Positions 23,692 to 30,947 of a stretch of DNA of 64,000 bases are shown piece by piece (position 1 is the first letter of the stretch; each line of letters starts with the position of its first letter). Under the pieces are notes generated by a model. The model saw only the letters and a program-made list of their open reading frames with translations. It searched no databases and was not told the DNA's origin. Source of the stretch: Fontibacillus puldeungensis (GTDB taxonomy: Bacteria; Bacillota; Bacilli; Paenibacillales; Paenibacillaceae); the NCBI RefSeq assembly GCF_042678945.1, contig NZ_JBHTLM010000009.1:62001-126000 (forward strand). Direction: 5' to 3'. A program made the translations under genes and the position numbers.

Positions 23692-25569
23692 CTATTCCGT
23701 GTATAGATACCATCTACGGACGAACGGGATCTTCTTCCATTGTTTTTTGAGCCAAGGAAGAACGTAGTAGTCAAGACCAAACATGCTGCCCGATCCGCCG
23801 ATCAGAGCTACGCCAGCCGCCATGTACCAGAGCATTTCCGTGGAGGCCATGCTGGACGACCAGATCATGACACCCAGTGCTACAGTCGCTGCGGAAGAAA
23901 TCGCTGTGAAGAGACCGAGAATCAAGCAAACGCCGATCGCAAGCTCTGCGAAAACCATGAAGAATTGGAACACGGTTGCGAGTGCGGTATAACCACCATC
24001 GGAAGTGTAGAAGAATACATCCATGAACCAACCAACAATACTCTTGATGAAACCCGGTACCGGAAGTGCGGTAACCGCCGTCGAAGCACTTTCTACCGCC
24101 GAAGCCGCAGCTTGGGTGTCAACGGTTTGCGTAACTGCACCTGCTGCTTCACTGGCAGCCGAAACAGCATCAGCTTTCGGAGCGGCAGGAATCAAGAAGA
24201 TATTATTAGGATCTTTGAATATTTTCGGAAGCTTATCAAGACCTTCTTCCAGCCATTTGTAACCGACAAAGATGCGAAGCGGGAAGAGCCAGAAGTTTGG
24301 CGAACGTTTGGCAAAATGCCCTCCGACAAAGCTTCTACGATTGTTCACGTGGAAAAATTCATGCATCATATAAGTCCATACTCTCGCAAAACCAGCCACA
24401 GTGAACAGGTAATACATATTGATCAAGTGTTTACTGAACATGGCCATGAAGCCGCTCAGCATAAACAGTTTATTCGGTAAACCAACGTTAGCTACACCGT
24501 AACGGCTGCCGATACATACCATCGCACCATGGAATCCAGGTTTGTAGGATTTCTTAGGTTTGCCGTGAACGTCCGCATGAATATTGTGAGCAATAAGCGG
24601 GCCGGCTTGCTCGGCATTTTCTACCATCTGCGGAACCGGACGGGACTCGCCTTCCGCAATGTAAAAGATGTTGTCGCCGACGATGTATACATTTTCGTGA
24701 TCAAGGCTTTGCAGCTTATCGTTTGTCACGATCCGCTTGCGGCCCTCCTGTTTCAAGTCGAGCTTGCCAACCAGGTCGGAACCTTCAACACCAGCTGTCC
24801 ATACAATCGTTTCAGCTTCAAGCTGCTTATTGTCACCAAGCAATACACTCGAAGGAGTAACACCGGTGATTTTTGCACTCGTTACGATTTCAACGTTCAA
24901 TTTTTCCAGACGTTTAACAGCCTTTTGAATGAGCTTGTCAGGCAGGATCGGCAAAATTTTCGGAGCCATATCCGCTACGACCAGACGAACCTCACTACGG
25001 TCGATAAAGAACTCTTTGCACAGCTCGTCACGGAATTCAGCAAGCTCACCAACCAATTCAACACCGGTGAAGCCAGCACCAACGACGACGAAGGAGAGCA
25101 TTTTTTTGCGTTTAGCAGGATTCGAGATTTTAGCAGCTTCGCTGAATTTACCGCGAATTTGTTCTTTCAAGCGAACGGCATCCTCATAGGACCACAGGGT
25201 CAGAGAATGTTCTTCCGCTCCAGGAATACCGAAGAACGTTGGTTTGCTGCCCGAGCCGATAACGAGGTAATCATAGTTGTAAGTATTGTTCTCGGAACGA
25301 AGTTGCTTGGCTGCAAAGTCTATGTTGTCGATAGAGTCGAGCACAACGTCGACTTTCAAGCCTGCAAAAATCTTTTTCAATTCGATTTTGATCGAATCTT
25401 CCGGAGCCCGGTTAGCTGCGACTTCATGCAATTCAGTCAGCAGAGTGTGGTACGGGTTTCGGTCAATCAATTTAATTTCTACATCGTTTTCTTTTTTGAA
25501 CAGTTTGGCCAGATGCTTGGAAGTGACGACACCACCATAACCGCCGCCCAATACTACTATTCTTTTCAA
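23692..25569 (-). CDS. ndh2: Type II NADH dehydrogenase Ndh2 with DoxX-like membrane tail
   Basis: A 625-residue flavoprotein. The FAD site VVLGGGYGG is at the N-terminus, the NADH site VVVGAGFTGVELVGEL near residue 170, and the second FAD segment VYIVGDN near 295. After about residue 420 the usual NDH-2 length is exceeded by a four-helix, DoxX/TQO-like membrane domain (about 425-620). Listeria Ndh2 of the EET system has the same kind of extra membrane region. It would pass electrons from NADH to demethylmenaquinone. I chose TTG 25569 (MKRIVVLGG) because AAGGTGA is five bases upstream; GTG 25578 is the alternative. It lies 37 bp downstream of pplA, in one operon. Confidence 0.9.
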   Translation of the reverse strand: MKRIVVLGGGYGGVVTSKHLAKLFKKENDVEIKLIDRNPYHTLLTELHEVAANRAPEDSIKIELKKIFAGLKVDVVLDSIDNIDFAAKQLRSENNTYNYDYLVIGSGSKPTFFGIPGAEEHSLTLWSYEDAVRLKEQIRGKFSEAAKISNPAKRKKMLSFVVVGAGFTGVELVGELAEFRDELCKEFFIDRSEVRLVVADMAPKILPILPDKLIQKAVKRLEKLNVEIVTSAKITGVTPSSVLLGDNKQLEAETIVWTAGVEGSDLVGKLDLKQEGRKRIVTNDKLQSLDHENVYIVGDNIFYIAEGESRPVPQMVENAEQAGPLIAHNIHADVHGKPKKSYKPGFHGAMVCIGSRYGVANVGLPNKLFMLSGFMAMFSKHLINMYYLFTVAGFARVWTYMMHEFFHVNNRRSFVGGHFAKRSPNFWLFPLRIFVGYKWLEEGLDKLPKIFKDPNNIFLIPAAPKADAVSAASEAAGAVTQTVDTQAAASAVESASTAVTALPVPGFIKSIVGWFMDVFFYTSDGGYTALATVFQFFMVFAELAIGVCLILGLFTAISSAATVALGVMIWSSSMASTEMLWYMAAGVALIGGSGSMFGLDYYVLPWLKKQWKKIPFVRRWYLYTE

Positions 25570-25606
25570 AACGTTCACCTTCTCATATTAGGGTGGGTAT
25601 TATGGA

Positions 25607-26503
25607 TTATTTCGCTTGATCAAGCGCCTTGGTAACTAGATCAAAGTATTCTTTCAAGCTGATCGTTGCTCCGGAGATTGCATCGGTTTTTCCTTCTGCG
25701 TTGAAGGTTACGGAAGCAGGATCTTGTTTTTCGACGAGGTAAGCTTCAGCCTTAGCAACTTCTTCATGCCATTCGGCTTGTGCGCCGCCGGCTTTCATGC
25801 CGTATTTGCCGTCGATGGAATATTGCTTCTTGTCTTCGCCTTTGGCATTCACGCCGCTGAAGTTAACCTTTGCGATTTTGCCGGCTACGATAACAACGTC
25901 AACGGAATCTTTCCAACCCGACTTAGCGTCAAATTGGTCGCCTTCAGCATGGTAAGTTCCGTCTTTGTAAGGACCAACCTCTACCGGAGCTGCAGCAAGA
26001 GCCTTTTCAACAAGTTGAAGGAATTCGCCCACATGAATGGATACGCCGGAAACGGCATCCGTTTTGCCTTCTTTATCAGTCGTGATTGCTTTTGGATCTT
26101 GTTTGTCAATCAGAGCTTGCTCAACTTTCTCAGCTTGTTCGTGCCATTCGGAAGAAGCGCCGCCGGCTTTCATACCGTATTTGCCCTCTTTGGAGTAGGT
26201 CACTTTATCAACAGGGGCTTTTTCGCTAAGTCCGTTCCATATAGCTCCCGTGATTTTGCCTCCGGAAACCGTCACTGTCACATAATCTTGCCAACCGGTT
26301 TTCGCATCAACATCGCCTTGAGCGTAGTAAACGCCATCTTTGAGTTGACCTTGTGCGGCAGAAGTGTTCGTGCTAGAACTGTTCTCCGTAGCTGCCGGTG
26401 CGCTATTTGCTGGCTCGGCTTTGTTAGCGTCATTGTTCGATCCGCAGCCTGCCAACAAGCCTAGCAGGAGTGCACTGCTAAGAATAATTGAAGCTTTTTT
26501 CAT
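25607..26503 (-). CDS. pplA: PplA-like FMN-binding lipoprotein
   Basis: A 298-residue surface lipoprotein: lipobox LLAGC with Cys20, a low-complexity Asn/Ala/Ser tether (about 21-50), then two FMN_bind domains (PF04205, about 55-170 and 180-298) that are clearly duplicated. Covalent FMN sites follow the ApbE motif DxxSGAT. Domain 2 has DAISGAT with Thr280 as the expected anchor; domain 1 has DAVSGVS, with Val for Ala and Ser155 for Thr. In Listeria PplA carries electrons from the quinone pool to extracellular acceptors. ATG 26503 has GGAGGTC upstream. First gene of the pplA-ndh2 operon, under an Fnr-type promoter. Confidence 0.9.
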   Translation of the reverse strand: MKKASIILSSALLLGLLAGCGSNNDANKAEPANSAPAATENSSSTNTSAAQGQLKDGVYYAQGDVDAKTGWQDYVTVTVSGGKITGAIWNGLSEKAPVDKVTYSKEGKYGMKAGGASSEWHEQAEKVEQALIDKQDPKAITTDKEGKTDAVSGVSIHVGEFLQLVEKALAAAPVEVGPYKDGTYHAEGDQFDAKSGWKDSVDVVIVAGKIAKVNFSGVNAKGEDKKQYSIDGKYGMKAGGAQAEWHEEVAKAEAYLVEKQDPASVTFNAEGKTDAISGATISLKEYFDLVTKALDQAK

Positions 26504-26536
26504 AAGAAGACCTCCAGTTAATATGAAATATATATA

Positions 26537-26558
26537 TTAAAATGTGAAGACATTTTAA
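26537..26558 (-). promoter_or_regulatory. 22-bp perfect palindrome in the pplA leader
   Basis: TTAAAATGT-GAAG-ACATTTTAA, nine paired bases each side of a GAAG loop, lies 34-55 bp upstream of the pplA start codon. It may be a repressor site or an RNA hairpin in the leader. There is no T-run adjacent, so it is not a terminator. Confidence 0.5.
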
Positions 26559-26638
26559 TAACATAAGGGAGACAAAAACCCCGTAAAATAGCCGATTTAT
26601 AAGGGGTATAAGGAGTCGGAAAACCTTTGTTCGATGGA

Positions 26639-26681
26639 ATTTTAGCATATAAAAATATGCGTTAATGTGAAATACATCACT
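26639..26681 (-). promoter_or_regulatory. pplA promoter with Fnr/Crp-type palindrome
   Basis: TGTGA-AATACA-TCACT (26666-26681) fits the Bacillus Fnr site TGTGA-N6-TCACT exactly. On the minus strand a TAAAAT -10 (26644-26639) puts the expected start near 26632, so the site centre is at -41.5. There is no -35. Between them lies a perfect GCATAT-AAAA-ATATGC palindrome (26645-26660). Together they predict anaerobic or redox activation of pplA-ndh2. Confidence 0.65.
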
Positions 26682-27074
26682 AATAGTGTGACATAAGGCA
26701 ACCCCTCAAAACGCCGGATCAAGCTCCCCATAAGGGAAGCGCCGGATGTAAACGATTACTTAATATTTAAAATATTTATTTTTTTAGAATGAGAACGAAG
26801 AAGCAAAATTAAGTCACCAATATAGGATAACAGATTAGTCCCCTTTGGTCACCCGTAATATGTTACCACGTAGTGGCATCTTTTTGAAGTCGGTTTCCTG
26901 CGAACGCTTATTATGGTAAAAGATAAATTAATATGTAATAATTTGGTTTGTTATACAAACTGTATGAACTTGCAAACAATCTGTATTAGCAATTTTATGA
27001 AAATTTGTGGTGTTAATGCCGATAATTAAAGTAGTAGACTTACGAGAAAAACGTCACGGAAGGATGAGAGCACC
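26682..27074. other. Intergenic region between divergent pplA and HD-GYP genes
   Basis: AT-rich stretch without a supported gene. A further TGTGA half-site lies at 26687-26691, forming TCACTAATAGTGTGA with the end of the Fnr-type box. A GC-rich pair (CGCCGGAT near 26712 and 26741) brackets AGCTCCCC/GGGAAGC. I see no clear riboswitch core here. Confidence 0.4.
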
Positions 27075-28607
27075 TTGACGGTATATAGGACCTTTATTTC
27101 GCGTCTTATGCTTAATTATGCAATCGGTCTAATGTTGGCGTTCGTAGCCATTGGCAGTTTGGTCGCTGCTGTACCCTTAAAAATAACCGAAAAGGAATAC
27201 ATATTGCTGTTGAGCGTATTGTGCCTTTCTCTTTGCGTAATGCTCATTGTAGAAGGGATCGTCTTTTACCTGCAGATTAAACCGATCCGCCTTGCCTTCC
27301 ATAAGGATCTAACCAGCTTTCAGGAGCTGCATCGCGTCTATGAACGGATACACCGACTTCCTAGCTTATCCGTCAAACGCATTCTTGGCCCGCACATGTT
27401 AGGCAGCATGATCCCCGGAGCTGGGCTATCCCTCTATCTAATTGACACAGATCATCTATCAATCCCTTCCTATTATGTATTGCTCGCTTCCTTAGGCGGA
27501 CTTGTCGTTTCCAGCATGCATGCTTTAGTTGAGTTTTATTTAACCTCCAACTGCATTCGACCGGTACTGGAAGAACTCAATTCGTGGAGCTACAAGCTGT
27601 TTGGGAGAGAGCTTTCACTAGGAGGACGGGTTATCGTCCCTATTTCAAAAAAATTAAGATGGAGCTTTTTTATCATCGGCGTTTCGCCGCTCCTTCTGTT
27701 AGGACTTTCCGTCCAATTTCGGCTTGGATTATGGGGGGAGAGCGCGTATACATATTGGCAGTGGGCCGGCCTCATTCTTGCAGTTGGTCTCGGCTTTGCA
27801 TTTATCGGGTCACGGCTGCTGGCCCGTGAGATCATGCAGCCGATTCAGCATTTATATCAGCGCATGGCTTTGGTGAAAAGCGGACATTTCCGGGTTTTCG
27901 CCACCGATTTGTATTCCGATGAGTTCTCCAGACTTGTCTCCGGCTTCAACCACATGCTTCGGGGAATCCAACTGCAGGCGGCCCGGAACAATCAACTGAT
28001 CGACAGCTATTTCGCTACACTAGCGGCAGCGATGGATGCGCGGGATCCTTATACGGCTGGTCACTCCCTACGGGTGGCGAATTATGCCGTCAAAATCGGG
28101 CAGATGGCTAACCTGCCAGAAGAAACGATCGACGAACTCAGAAAATCGGCACTACTGCACGATATCGGCAAAATCGGCATCCCGGATGCAGTTTTATTGA
28201 AAGAAGGGCAGTTAACGAAGGAGGAGTGGGAACTCATCAAGGAGCACCCCGCTCTCGGCGAGGCCATTTTGAAGCAGATTGAACCAAAAGACGCCATGGC
28301 TCCATTTTTACCGGGGGTCCGTTCTCATCATGAGCGTTATGACGGGGGAGGTTACCCGGATGCACTTAAAGGCGAGCAAATACCGCTGTTTGGAAGAATA
28401 ATTGCTGTAGCGGACGCTTTTGATGCTATGACGTCAGACCGCCCATACCGGAAAGGGCTCAATACCAGCCAGGCTATTGCTATTTTGGAGAACGGCCGAG
28501 GGACTCAATGGGACCCCTACTATACAGAACTCTTTATCGAGGCATACCGTCATGAAATGAAGGAGGCAAAGCTGCTAAAGACAGCAGACAGCGACTCTAT
28601 TAAATAG
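27075..28607 (+). CDS. Membrane HD-GYP domain protein (c-di-GMP phosphodiesterase type)
   Basis: A 510-residue protein with about five or six membrane helices in the first 255 residues, a HAMP linker (about 250-305) and a C-terminal HD-GYP domain. The domain has HSLRVANYA, the metal pair HDIGKIGIPD near 361, HHERYDGGGYP near 418 and the DAFDAMTSDRPYR segment. HHERYDGGGYP is a full GYP motif, so c-di-GMP hydrolysis is expected. TTG 27075 is the start, with GGAAGGATGAG upstream. A histidine kinase gene follows after 15 bp, probably co-transcribed. Confidence 0.9.
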   Translation: MTVYRTFISRLMLNYAIGLMLAFVAIGSLVAAVPLKITEKEYILLLSVLCLSLCVMLIVEGIVFYLQIKPIRLAFHKDLTSFQELHRVYERIHRLPSLSVKRILGPHMLGSMIPGAGLSLYLIDTDHLSIPSYYVLLASLGGLVVSSMHALVEFYLTSNCIRPVLEELNSWSYKLFGRELSLGGRVIVPISKKLRWSFFIIGVSPLLLLGLSVQFRLGLWGESAYTYWQWAGLILAVGLGFAFIGSRLLAREIMQPIQHLYQRMALVKSGHFRVFATDLYSDEFSRLVSGFNHMLRGIQLQAARNNQLIDSYFATLAAAMDARDPYTAGHSLRVANYAVKIGQMANLPEETIDELRKSALLHDIGKIGIPDAVLLKEGQLTKEEWELIKEHPALGEAILKQIEPKDAMAPFLPGVRSHHERYDGGGYPDALKGEQIPLFGRIIAVADAFDAMTSDRPYRKGLNTSQAIAILENGRGTQWDPYYTELFIEAYRHEMKEAKLLKTADSDSIK

Positions 28608-28622
28608 AGTAGGAGTGAGCAG

Positions 28623-30062
28623 ATGGGTTTCGGAAATATGTTCTTGTTAAATCTTGCAATGTTGGTGACGGTGGCTTATCTCGTAAATGTCTTCTATAAA
28701 TATGGCTTTAAAAGACTATCTCGGCGGACAAACTATTTATTATCCATTGTAATCATGATTTTGTCAGGCTGGATTTGTATGAAATTTGGATTTCAGGTAA
28801 ATGACGATGTCATTTTTGACCTGCGTTTTGTACCGCTCATTATCGCGTCAGTCACCTATTCCAACCCAATAACAATTATTGTGATCGGCACAGGTATCGG
28901 GCTCGCTCGCTTAACGTTCGGAATTACCGATGCAGCTATTGCAGGTTTTATAAATCTATCAATTCTTGGACTGGTATGCGCCTGCTTAAATGTATGGATG
29001 AGGAGGAGCCAGAGTCGTTTTGCGGTAAAGGGATTCGTTACGATCCTAGTAGTTAATGTTGTTTTCTCACTGAACAGCGCTTTGTTTGGGGTATATTCCT
29101 TCAATAAATATATGCTTGAGATCATGCCGATTGTTTTTCCTTTAAGCGTCTTGCTTAGTATGGTATTCGCCTTTATTCTCCGTGATTTTCAGCTGGAGCA
29201 TCGGCAGTATTTGGAGTTGATGCATGCCAACGAGCTGCTGATGAGGCAGACCGATGAACTACATAAAGCGAAGATTGTGCTGGAGGAACGGGCCAAGCAG
29301 CTCTCTATTGCTTCCAGATATAAATCGGAGTTCCTGGCGAATATGTCCCACGAACTGCGGACGCCGCTGAACAGCATCATCAATCTGGCCCAAATCATTG
29401 CGGAAAGCGACGATACCGAGGACGACCTTTCGGAGTATGGGCGCATTATTTATAAATCTGGTCACGATTTGCTGCAGCTCATTAACGATATTCTTGATTT
29501 GTCCAAGGTGGAGGCGGGTAGACTGGAAATAACGAACGAGGAGGTTGTGCTTGCCGAAGTGGCCAATTGGATGCAGGTTCATTTTGAGCATATCGCCTTG
29601 CAGAAAAATATACGTTTTGAAATTAGCCGGGAAGAGGGATTGCCGGATACCATCATCTCGGACCCCCAGCGTATCGCACAAATATTGCGCAACCTACTAT
29701 CTAACGCGTTCAAATTTACGCATGAGGGGTGTGTACAGTTAGCTGTACGAAGAGCGTTGCCGGAAGAGGGGGTTCAGGGAGACTGGCTTGTATTCAGCGT
29801 CACCGACACGGGGATTGGCGTTCCAAATGAAAAGCAATCGGCCGTATTTGAAGTGTTTCAGCAGGCGGATGGGTCGATCAGCCGCAAATACGGGGGAACG
29901 GGGCTCGGGTTACCGATCAGCAGCAATTTGGCCCGGTTGCTCGGCGGATTTATCCGCATGGATAGTGAGGTTGGACGGGGGAGTGTATTCTCCTTTTACC
30001 TGCCCCTGAAGCCGGGAAAAGCGGGAGAAGAGGTCAAGGTTGCGGTAGACAGCCGATTATAG
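28623..30062 (+). CDS. Membrane sensor histidine kinase (5TM-LYT type)
   Basis: A 479-residue kinase. The first 190 residues hold five or six helices with LRFVPLIIASVTYSNPIT, the pattern of the 5TMR_LYT sensor found in LytS-like kinases. A coiled-coil (about 195-230) leads to HisKA with NMSHELRTPLNS (His near 243) and an HATPase domain ending in GGTGLGLPISSNLARLLGG. ATG 28623 has AGGAGTGAGC upstream. No response regulator is adjacent, so the partner is elsewhere. It shares an operon with the HD-GYP gene, suggesting a link to c-di-GMP control; inferred. Confidence 0.9.
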   Translation: MGFGNMFLLNLAMLVTVAYLVNVFYKYGFKRLSRRTNYLLSIVIMILSGWICMKFGFQVNDDVIFDLRFVPLIIASVTYSNPITIIVIGTGIGLARLTFGITDAAIAGFINLSILGLVCACLNVWMRRSQSRFAVKGFVTILVVNVVFSLNSALFGVYSFNKYMLEIMPIVFPLSVLLSMVFAFILRDFQLEHRQYLELMHANELLMRQTDELHKAKIVLEERAKQLSIASRYKSEFLANMSHELRTPLNSIINLAQIIAESDDTEDDLSEYGRIIYKSGHDLLQLINDILDLSKVEAGRLEITNEEVVLAEVANWMQVHFEHIALQKNIRFEISREEGLPDTIISDPQRIAQILRNLLSNAFKFTHEGCVQLAVRRALPEEGVQGDWLVFSVTDTGIGVPNEKQSAVFEVFQQADGSISRKYGGTGLGLPISSNLARLLGGFIRMDSEVGRGSVFSFYLPLKPGKAGEEVKVAVDSRL

Positions 30063-30089
30063 ATACAATATATGAAAAAAGGATGGGTG

Positions 30090-30473
30090 ATGGCAATGAA
30101 CAAACAGGTGATTTCCACGACTTCTGCTCCGGGGGCAATCGGTCCATATTCGCAAGGCATTCAGCTGGGGGATCTGATTTTTACGTCCGGACAGCTTGGC
30201 CTTGTTCCCGAAACTGGACAGCTTGCCGAGGGAGTGGAGGCTCAAGCCGCTCAGTCGCTACGAAATGTCAAGGCTGTACTGGAGGCGGCCGGAAGCGGGC
30301 TTGATAAAGTGATCAAAACGACAGTATTCCTAAAAGATATGCAGGATTTTGCCAAAGTGAATGAAGTGTATGGATCGTTTTTTACCGAGCCTTACCCTGC
30401 CCGCAGTGCCGTAGAGGTCGCACGCCTGCCTAAGGATGGCTTGGTGGAGATCGAGGTTATCGCCGTAAAATAA
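30090..30473 (+). CDS. RidA family enamine/imine deaminase
   Basis: A 127-residue RidA (YjgF/YER057c/UK114) protein, the usual length. RidA removes reactive 2-aminoacrylate and related imines. Visible: the N-terminal APGAIGPYSQG, the central FLKDMQDFAKVNEVY, and the C-terminal PARSAVEVARLP with the Arg that binds the substrate carboxylate. ATG 30090 has AAGGA six bases upstream; the ATG at 30072 precedes that site and is less likely. Single gene with its own terminator. Confidence 0.93.
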   Translation: MAMNKQVISTTSAPGAIGPYSQGIQLGDLIFTSGQLGLVPETGQLAEGVEAQAAQSLRNVKAVLEAAGSGLDKVIKTTVFLKDMQDFAKVNEVYGSFFTEPYPARSAVEVARLPKDGLVEIEVIAVK

Positions 30474-30517
30474 GGGTGTGGGTAAATCCATAACAATAAG
30501 GGAATAATGTTCATTTG

Positions 30518-30556
30518 AGAGGGCCGTCCGGAGATTTTCTTCTGGTGGCTCTTTTT
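30518..30556 (+). terminator. Terminator after ridA
   Basis: An imperfect stem beginning AGAG and closing with CTCT, with inner CC/GG pairs, followed by five Ts. It lies 44 bp after the stop codon. Confidence 0.65.
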
Positions 30557-30605
30557 AATTCTGCTTAGGCCGGTTAAGTAGTGCCGTAGGACTCGTAGGA
30601 CTGGT

Positions 30606-30793
30606 TTAAATGCACTTTGTACAGTTAAAAACCGCCTTATTCGGAACTCAGAGCATCTAAATGCAAAAAGTACATTTAAATGGAGCATACCGACCCTGCC
30701 AAGCCAAATCACCCTACATTAGATGTATGTTTTACAATTAAAATCGAAAGATATACAATTTGCCTGGAAATAGCTGCACTTTTTACATTTAGA
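30606..30793. repeat. Family B repeat cluster 2 (four units)
   Basis: Four 24-bp units at 30606-30629, 30657-30680, 30719-30742 and 30770-30793, start-to-start 51, 62 and 51 bp. Halves are TTAAATGYA and TRCATNTAAA variants with a T- or A-rich centre. It lies 50 bp after the ridA terminator and about 150 bp before the SNF2 gene. Confidence 0.9.
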
Positions 30794-30947
30794 CTTTCCC
30801 TCTATAGCCTGCGGAATGGGCTTTTGCAAGCGTAAAAAGGAGGGAACGCGAATGTACTATAGAGCTTTATCGGTTTTATAAGGGGACGTTTTCGTATAAG
30901 ATGATATTAGAGGATTGGAAGGAATCAGGATACGACGGGAGATCATC

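Noticed and set aside
24529..25635. 368-codon plus-strand frame
   Set aside because: Lies wholly opposite ndh2, has no ribosome site, and the ndh2 strand shows clear FAD and NADH motifs.
26701..27060. Possible c-di-GMP riboswitch before the HD-GYP gene
   Set aside because: Searched for the conserved GEMM-type core and paired loops; none found.
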